37,301 nucleotides of DNA. Origin: Cupriavidus sp. GTDB taxonomy: Bacteria; Pseudomonadota; Gammaproteobacteria; Burkholderiales; Burkholderiaceae. Positions within the stretch are counted from its first letter, which is position 1; each line of letters starts with the position of its first letter. Shown here piece after piece: positions 33,602 through 37,301 of this stretch. The notes beneath the pieces were generated by a model that saw only the letters and a program-made list of their open reading frames with translations, searched no databases and was not told the DNA's origin. The position numbers and the translations under genes are program-made. The stretch covers positions 1 to 37,301 of the forward strand of contig JAPSLP010000042.1 of assembly GCA_031180665.1 (NCBI GenBank). The letters run 5' to 3'.

Positions 33602-34986
33602 TGCTGTTGCGTGTTCTGTACAACCTGGCCTGGGGTTTGATCCTGCCGGCGGCGCTGGCGCGGCTGGCGTGGCGCGCGCGCAAGGAGCCCGGCTATCTGC
33701 AGCATGTCGGCGAACGGCTCGGGCGCTACGACGCGCTGCCGACGCAAGGCCCGTGGATCTGGGTCCATGCCGTCTCCGTTGGCGAAACGCGCGCCGCGCA
33801 GCCGCTGATCGCGCGGCTGCTGGCCGCCTATCCCGGCCACCGCATCGTGCTGACGCATATGACGCCGACCGGCCGGCAGACCGGCGCCGAACTGTTCGGC
33901 AACGAGGCGCGGCTGGTGCAGTGCTATCTGCCTTACGACGTGCCGGCGCTGGTGCGGCGTTTCCTGGCGCATTTCCGGCCGGAGGCCGGCATGCTGATGG
34001 AGACCGAGGTCTGGCCGAACCTGGTGCGCGGCGCCCGCCTGGCCGGCGTGCCGCTGTATCTGGTCAATGCCCGGCTGTCGCCGCGCAGCTTTCGCCGTAC
34101 CGCCCGCTTCGGGCGCGCCGCGGCGGCCATGTATGGGGACTTCACCGAGGTATTGGCGCAGACCCAGGGCGATGCCGAACGCTTTCGGGCGCTGGGCGTG
34201 GCAGCGGTGCGCGTGACCGGCAACCTGAAGTTCGACATGCAGCCATCGGCCGAGCAGATCGAGCGCGGACAACGGCTGCGCCGGGCCTTCGGCACACGGC
34301 CGGTATTGGCGGCGGCCAGCACGCGCGAGGGCGAGGAAGCGATGCTGCTCGACGCCTTGTCGCGCTGGCGCAAGCTGTGCGGCGGGGTGTGGGGCCAGGG
34401 CTCGGACTCGGTACGCCCGCCCGCACTGCTGCTGGTGCCGCGCCATCCGCAGCGCTTCGATGCGGTGGCGGCGATGGTGACGCAGACCGGCTTCACGTTG
34501 CAGCGCCGCAGTGCGCTGGGCGAAGACGCGCTCGATCGGCCCATCGACGCCGACGTGCTGCTGGGCGATTCGATGGGCGAGATGGCCATGTATTTCGCGG
34601 CATCGGATGTCGCCTTTATCGGCGGCAGCCTGTTGCCGCTGGGCGGCCAGAACCTGATCGAGGCCTGCGCGGTCGGCACGCCGGTGCTGATCGGCCCGCA
34701 TACCTTCAACTTCGCCCAGGCCACCGACGATGCCATTGCCGCAGGGGCCTGCCTGCGCGTCGACAGTGCCGAACAGCTGATGCATACCGCCGCGGTGCTG
34801 CTGTCCGATCGCGAACGCCTGGCCCGCATGCAGACGCAGGCCCGCGCCTTCGCCGGCGAGCATCGGGGCGCCACCGCGCGCACGGTCCAGGCGCTGGTGC
34901 CCGCGCTGCCGGCACCGGCCGCCACGGACAAGGCCGGCGACGCCGCCGATGGATCGGCCCCGGCGGAAAGCCCGGGCACTCGCTGA
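33601..34986 (+). CDS. waaA: 3-deoxy-D-manno-octulosonic acid (Kdo) transferase
   Basis: WaaA transfers Kdo from CMP-Kdo to lipid IVA at the inner membrane. The 461-residue GT30 enzyme has a single N-terminal membrane anchor (about 1-22), then WVHAVSVGETRAAQPLI with the conserved Glu62, LTHMTPTGRQTG, and METEVWPNL (133-141) with the second conserved acidic pair. The C-terminal half has FIGGSLLPLGGQNLIEACAV and GPHTFNFAQAT, typical of Kdo transferases. It starts at the ATG sharing one base with the waaC stop, so the two are coupled. The last 30 residues are alanine- and proline-rich and poorly constrained. Confidence 0.95.
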   Translation: MLLRVLYNLAWGLILPAALARLAWRARKEPGYLQHVGERLGRYDALPTQGPWIWVHAVSVGETRAAQPLIARLLAAYPGHRIVLTHMTPTGRQTGAELFGNEARLVQCYLPYDVPALVRRFLAHFRPEAGMLMETEVWPNLVRGARLAGVPLYLVNARLSPRSFRRTARFGRAAAAMYGDFTEVLAQTQGDAERFRALGVAAVRVTGNLKFDMQPSAEQIERGQRLRRAFGTRPVLAAASTREGEEAMLLDALSRWRKLCGGVWGQGSDSVRPPALLLVPRHPQRFDAVAAMVTQTGFTLQRRSALGEDALDRPIDADVLLGDSMGEMAMYFAASDVAFIGGSLLPLGGQNLIEACAVGTPVLIGPHTFNFAQATDDAIAAGACLRVDSAEQLMHTAAVLLSDRERLARMQTQARAFAGEHRGATARTVQALVPALPAPAATDKAGDAADGSAPAESPGTR

Positions 34987-35033
34987 TCCCGGCCGCGTCA
35001 AACCGATTGCGTACACTTGCCGGGCGTCCCCCT

Positions 35034-35057
35034 ATGGCGTGCCCCATGGCGTGCCCC
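35034..35057 (+). repeat. Perfect 12-bp tandem duplication
   Basis: ATGGCGTGCCCC occurs at 35034-35045 and again at 35046-35057, followed by ATGGGCGCG. It lies in the 151-bp gap between waaA and the lipoprotein gene. Apart from the ribosome binding site of the next gene (GAGGAG at 35125-35130), I see nothing else in this gap. Confidence 0.7.
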
Positions 35058-35137
35058 TATGGGCGCGTCCGGCATTCTCTTTGCTTCGGGACGCATCATC
35101 GTCTTCGATGCATCCCCCCAATCCGAGGAGCGAACCG

Positions 35138-35989
35138 ATGTCCCTGTCCTTCCGCATGGGTACCGCAGCCGCGGCAGCAGCGCTGCTCGGCGCCGCGATG
35201 ACCGGCTGCGCCACCGCGCCGGCCCCCGATTCGCCGTCGGCGACGCCGACCCTGAGCGAGACCCGCCCCGGTGGCCCCAGCCGCTGGGAGCTGGTGCGCT
35301 GGCAGATGCCGGACGGCTCGCTGAAACCGATCCCGCATGGCGATAACGGCGAGCCGGTGCTGTTCGAATTCAACGCCGGCATCGACGCGGCGCAGGGCAC
35401 GGTGACCGGCAACACCGGCTGCAATCGCATGACCGGCAGCTATGGCAAGACCGACAGCGGCATGCGTTTCGATCGCGTCGCCAGCACGCGCCGCGCCTGC
35501 CCGCCGCCGTTGATGGAGGTGGAGAACAGCCTGCTGAAGGCGATGCAGTCGCCGTTTACGACGGTCGGCACGCAGCCGTCGGCCGGCTCCACGGGGCGTC
35601 AGATCATCTGGAAGACCGCGGACGGCGATCTGCTGCATTTCGTCGAACGCGAGGGCGTGGGCCGCCGCGGCGATCGGCTCGATGGTCAGCAGGGCCAGGG
35701 CCAGCCGGGCCAGGCCCAGGCCGCCGCGTCCGGCGTCGAAAAGACGGTCTATGTGGATTCGCAGCGCGTCGAATGCACCGGCGTCGGCAAGCAGACCTGC
35801 TATCGCGTCCGCGACGATCCCAATGCGCCGTGGCAGCTGTGGTACGGGCCGATCGAAGGGCTCGACTTCGAGCCGGGCATCGCCTATACGCTGCGCGTGC
35901 GCGAGTACCGCGTGCCAAATCCCCCGGCCGATGCGTCCGCGATCCGGTGGGAGCTGCTGGAAGTACAGCGGCGCACGCGGGTCAATTGA
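35138..35989 (+). CDS. META/DUF4377 domain lipoprotein
   Basis: The 283-residue protein starts MSLSFRMGTAAAAAALLGAA, then MTGC: a signal peptide with a probable lipidation site at Cys24 (Met at -3 is not the usual Leu). Residues about 45-150 form a META (HslJ-like) domain, recognised by SRWELVRW, GTVTGNTGCNRMTGSY and STRRACP. After a Gln/Gly-rich linker, the C-terminus (about 205-283) looks like DUF4377: CTGVGKQTCYRVRDDPNAPW, YGPIEGLDFEPG and YTLRVREYRV. META proteins include the heat-inducible HslJ linked to novobiocin resistance in E. coli; the function here is unknown. GAGGAG is seven bases before the ATG at 35138. The frame upstream to 34949 overlaps waaA and is not used. Confidence 0.85.
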   Translation: MSLSFRMGTAAAAAALLGAAMTGCATAPAPDSPSATPTLSETRPGGPSRWELVRWQMPDGSLKPIPHGDNGEPVLFEFNAGIDAAQGTVTGNTGCNRMTGSYGKTDSGMRFDRVASTRRACPPPLMEVENSLLKAMQSPFTTVGTQPSAGSTGRQIIWKTADGDLLHFVEREGVGRRGDRLDGQQGQGQPGQAQAAASGVEKTVYVDSQRVECTGVGKQTCYRVRDDPNAPWQLWYGPIEGLDFEPGIAYTLRVREYRVPNPPADASAIRWELLEVQRRTRVN

Positions 35990-36019
35990 GGTCTATTTAC
36001 CGTGGCTGGTTGAACGACC

Positions 36020-36056
36020 ACCCCCTCTCCCCGGCCCTCTCCCCATGAGGGCGTGA
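36020..36056 (-). repeat. REP-like element, inverted copy
   Basis: The segment CCCTCTCCCCGGCCCTCTCC, followed by CCATGAGGGCGTGAGGGAGAG, resembles the reverse complement of the element at 36121-36170: a hairpin (here CCCTC-ATG-GAGGG-like) next to a GGCCGGGGAGAGGG tail. The two lie head to head in the 191-bp gap between convergent genes, as in paired extragenic palindromes. Confidence 0.5.
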
Positions 36057-36120
36057 GGGAGAGCGCCGCCGGGTCAGCACGGTCCGAGGACACCATTGGA
36101 CCAACTGCGCGCCGGTTTTC

Positions 36121-36170
36121 TCCCCTCTCCCGCTTGCGGGAGAGGGGCCGGGGGAGAGGGCAGCGGCGCC
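36121..36170 (+). repeat. REP-like hairpin with conserved tail
   Basis: CCCCTCTCCCGC (36122-36133), a TT spacer and GCGGGAGAGGGG (36136-36147) form a perfect 12-bp stem. The tail GGGAGAGGGCAGCGGCGCC at 36152-36170 is identical to that of the copy at 1574-1592. The element sits 10 bp from the AAA ATPase stop, so it may also act as a transcription end for one or both convergent genes. Confidence 0.75.
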
Positions 36171-36180
36171 CGCATCCAGA

Positions 36181-37301
36181 CTAACGCGGCAACCAGGTCC
36201 ACGCCGGCCGCTGCAGATCGCTGAGGCCGGCCACCTGCGTCTGCCCGAGCTGCTTCTCCAGCACGATCGACTGGCTGTCCGGCTGCTGCTCCAGCGCCGC
36301 GATCAGCCGGGCCGCATGCGACACCACGATGACCTGCGAGCGTTGCGCGGCCTTGCCGATCATGCGGCCCAGCGCGGGCAGCAGGTCGGCATGCAGGCTC
36401 GTCTCCGGTTCGTTGAGTACCAGCAGCGCCGGCGGGCGCGGCGTATGCAGGCCCGCGGCCAGCAGCAGATAGCGCAGCGTGCCGTCGGACAGCTCCGCCG
36501 CGCGCAGCGGCCGCAGCATGCCCGGCTGCCACAGCAGCAGTTCGAAGCGGCCGTCCTGCGCGCCGATCTCGATGCGCGAGCCGGGAAACGCATCGTCGAT
36601 GCATTCGTTCAACGCCTCGCGATCGCCGATCTCGCGGATCGTCTGCAGCGCGGCCGCCAGGTCGCGGCCGTCGTCCGACAGCACCGGTGTATGCGTGCCG
36701 ACCTGCGGCTGGCGCGCCAGCGCATCGGCATCGGTACGGAAATGATCGTAGAAGCGCCATGAGCGGACTTGCTCGCGCACGGTCAGCATCTCCGGCGTGC
36801 TGCGGCGGTCTGCGTATTCGGTCAGCATGCTATCGAAGCCGCGCAGGGGCAGCGGCAGGCTTTGCCATCGTCCCTTGTCGTCGCGCGCCCGCACGCCCGC
36901 GCCGCGCCGGTCGACCAGCAGCGAGGAGGGATGCGGGGCCTCGCCATGCCAGATGTATTCGCGCTTGATGTCCGGGTCCAGCGTGAACATCGAGTCGATC
37001 GCCTGCCGCAGCCCAAGCTCGATCGCATAGCCAAACTCGTCCGAAGCGAAGCCCAGCCGCAGCGCCACGGGATGCTGGCGCACCGTGCCCTGCACCGGCT
37101 GCTCGCCGCGCAGCATCGCCCGGGAGATCGTCTCCGGGCCGGCCCACAGCGTCGATTGCATGCCGCCCTCGCGCGCCAGCGCCGCCACCACCCCGCCTTG
37201 CGCGGTCGCCGCCAGCAGCCGCAGCGCGCGATACAGATTGGACTTGCCCGTGCCGTTCTGCCCGCTGACCACATTGAGCGGCCCCAGCGGCATCACCAGC
37301 T
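36181..37301 (-). CDS. AAA family ATPase (RecF/OLD-like, COG4637 type), 5' end missing
   Basis: The visible part is about 373 residues, and the frame runs out of the window at the N-terminus without a convincing start (a GTG at 37296 lies inside what should be the first strand). It has Walker A GQNGTGKSN right at the visible start, a long middle region, then ELSDGTLRYLLLAAGL (signature-like) and Walker B LLVLNEPETSLHADLLPALG. In that motif Asn replaces the usual Asp before Glu, a form I associate with COG4637 ATPases. VVSHAARLIAAL follows as the switch region. Such proteins are SMC/RecF-like ATPases of mostly unknown role, some of them in defence. No partner nuclease gene is visible, and it is convergent with the lipoprotein gene. 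Confidence 0.8.
   Translation of the reverse strand, partial: LVMPLGPLNVVSGQNGTGKSNLYRALRLLAATAQGGVVAALAREGGMQSTLWAGPETISRAMLRGEQPVQGTVRQHPVALRLGFASDEFGYAIELGLRQAIDSMFTLDPDIKREYIWHGEAPHPSSLLVDRRGAGVRARDDKGRWQSLPLPLRGFDSMLTEYADRRSTPEMLTVREQVRSWRFYDHFRTDADALARQPQVGTHTPVLSDDGRDLAAALQTIREIGDREALNECIDDAFPGSRIEIGAQDGRFELLLWQPGMLRPLRAAELSDGTLRYLLLAAGLHTPRPPALLVLNEPETSLHADLLPALGRMIGKAAQRSQVIVVSHAARLIAALEQQPDSQSIVLEKQLGQTQVAGLSDLQRPAWTWLPR

Noticed and set aside
33493..35016. 507-codon minus-strand frame opposite waaA, and the 561-codon plus frame at 33516-35201
   Set aside because: Both overlap waaA in other frames and have the biased Arg/Ala/Gly composition of shadows.

Overview
The window is high-GC DNA with the dense, translationally coupled gene layout of a Gram-negative proteobacterium. 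The pyrB-pyrC'-plsC-apaH block followed by rfbBDAC, together with LPS-core genes (waaC, waaA), suggests a betaproteobacterium of the Burkholderiales, probably a Cupriavidus/Ralstonia-like member of the Burkholderiaceae. That placement is inferred from gene order and composition; there is no rRNA or marker gene here to fix it. The whole window is essentially a surface-glycan locus framed by housekeeping genes.

Layout: (1) 1-3340: the tail of pyrB, a dihydroorotase-like gene that has lost its zinc ligands (pyrC'/pyrX type), plsC, and convergent apaH. (2) 3564-7015: rfbBDAC, a complete dTDP-L-rhamnose pathway with overlapping or closely spaced genes. (3) 7238-11821: a lower-GC segment with a three-part methyltransferase, a GT2-GT4 fusion and a GT4 enzyme on the plus strand. 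(4) 21634 down to 11906 on the minus strand: a small unknown protein, a 1143-residue protein with three GT4 domains, two further GT4 enzymes, a coiled-coil methyltransferase, and the Wzm/Wzt ABC exporter, whose Wzt carries a C-terminal carbohydrate-binding extension. (5) 21676-24656: divergent manC and a wecA-type initiating transferase. (6) 30855 down to 24640 on the minus strand: five coupled genes (GT4, polyprenyl sugar-phosphate transferase, GT4, Wzx flippase, GT4) with no Wzy polymerase. (7) 31105-34986: phosphomannomutase (manB/algC type), heptosyltransferase I and Kdo transferase. (8) 35138-37301: a META/DUF4377 lipoprotein and a truncated AAA ATPase, separated by REP-like inverted repeats.

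How the parts fit (inference): WecA would prime undecaprenyl phosphate. RfbBDAC supplies dTDP-L-rhamnose, and ManB plus ManC supply GDP-mannose. The eight glycosyltransferase domains of regions 3 and 4 would build an O-polysaccharide on the cytoplasmic face. A methyltransferase would cap the non-reducing end, and Wzt would read the cap before Wzm exports the chain. The chain would then join the core made with WaaA and WaaC. The separate Wzx operon has its own initiating transferase and no polymerase. It looks more like a short lipid-linked oligosaccharide pathway, such as the Burkholderia general protein O-glycosylation (ogc) cluster, than a capsule.

The most interesting candidates are the coiled-coil methyltransferase as a chain-length terminator, the triple GT4 protein whose third domain has an altered EX7E motif, the zinc-ribbon/beta-sandwich/methyltransferase protein, and the polymerase-less Wzx operon. 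No tRNA, rRNA, CRISPR array, IS element or phage gene was seen.
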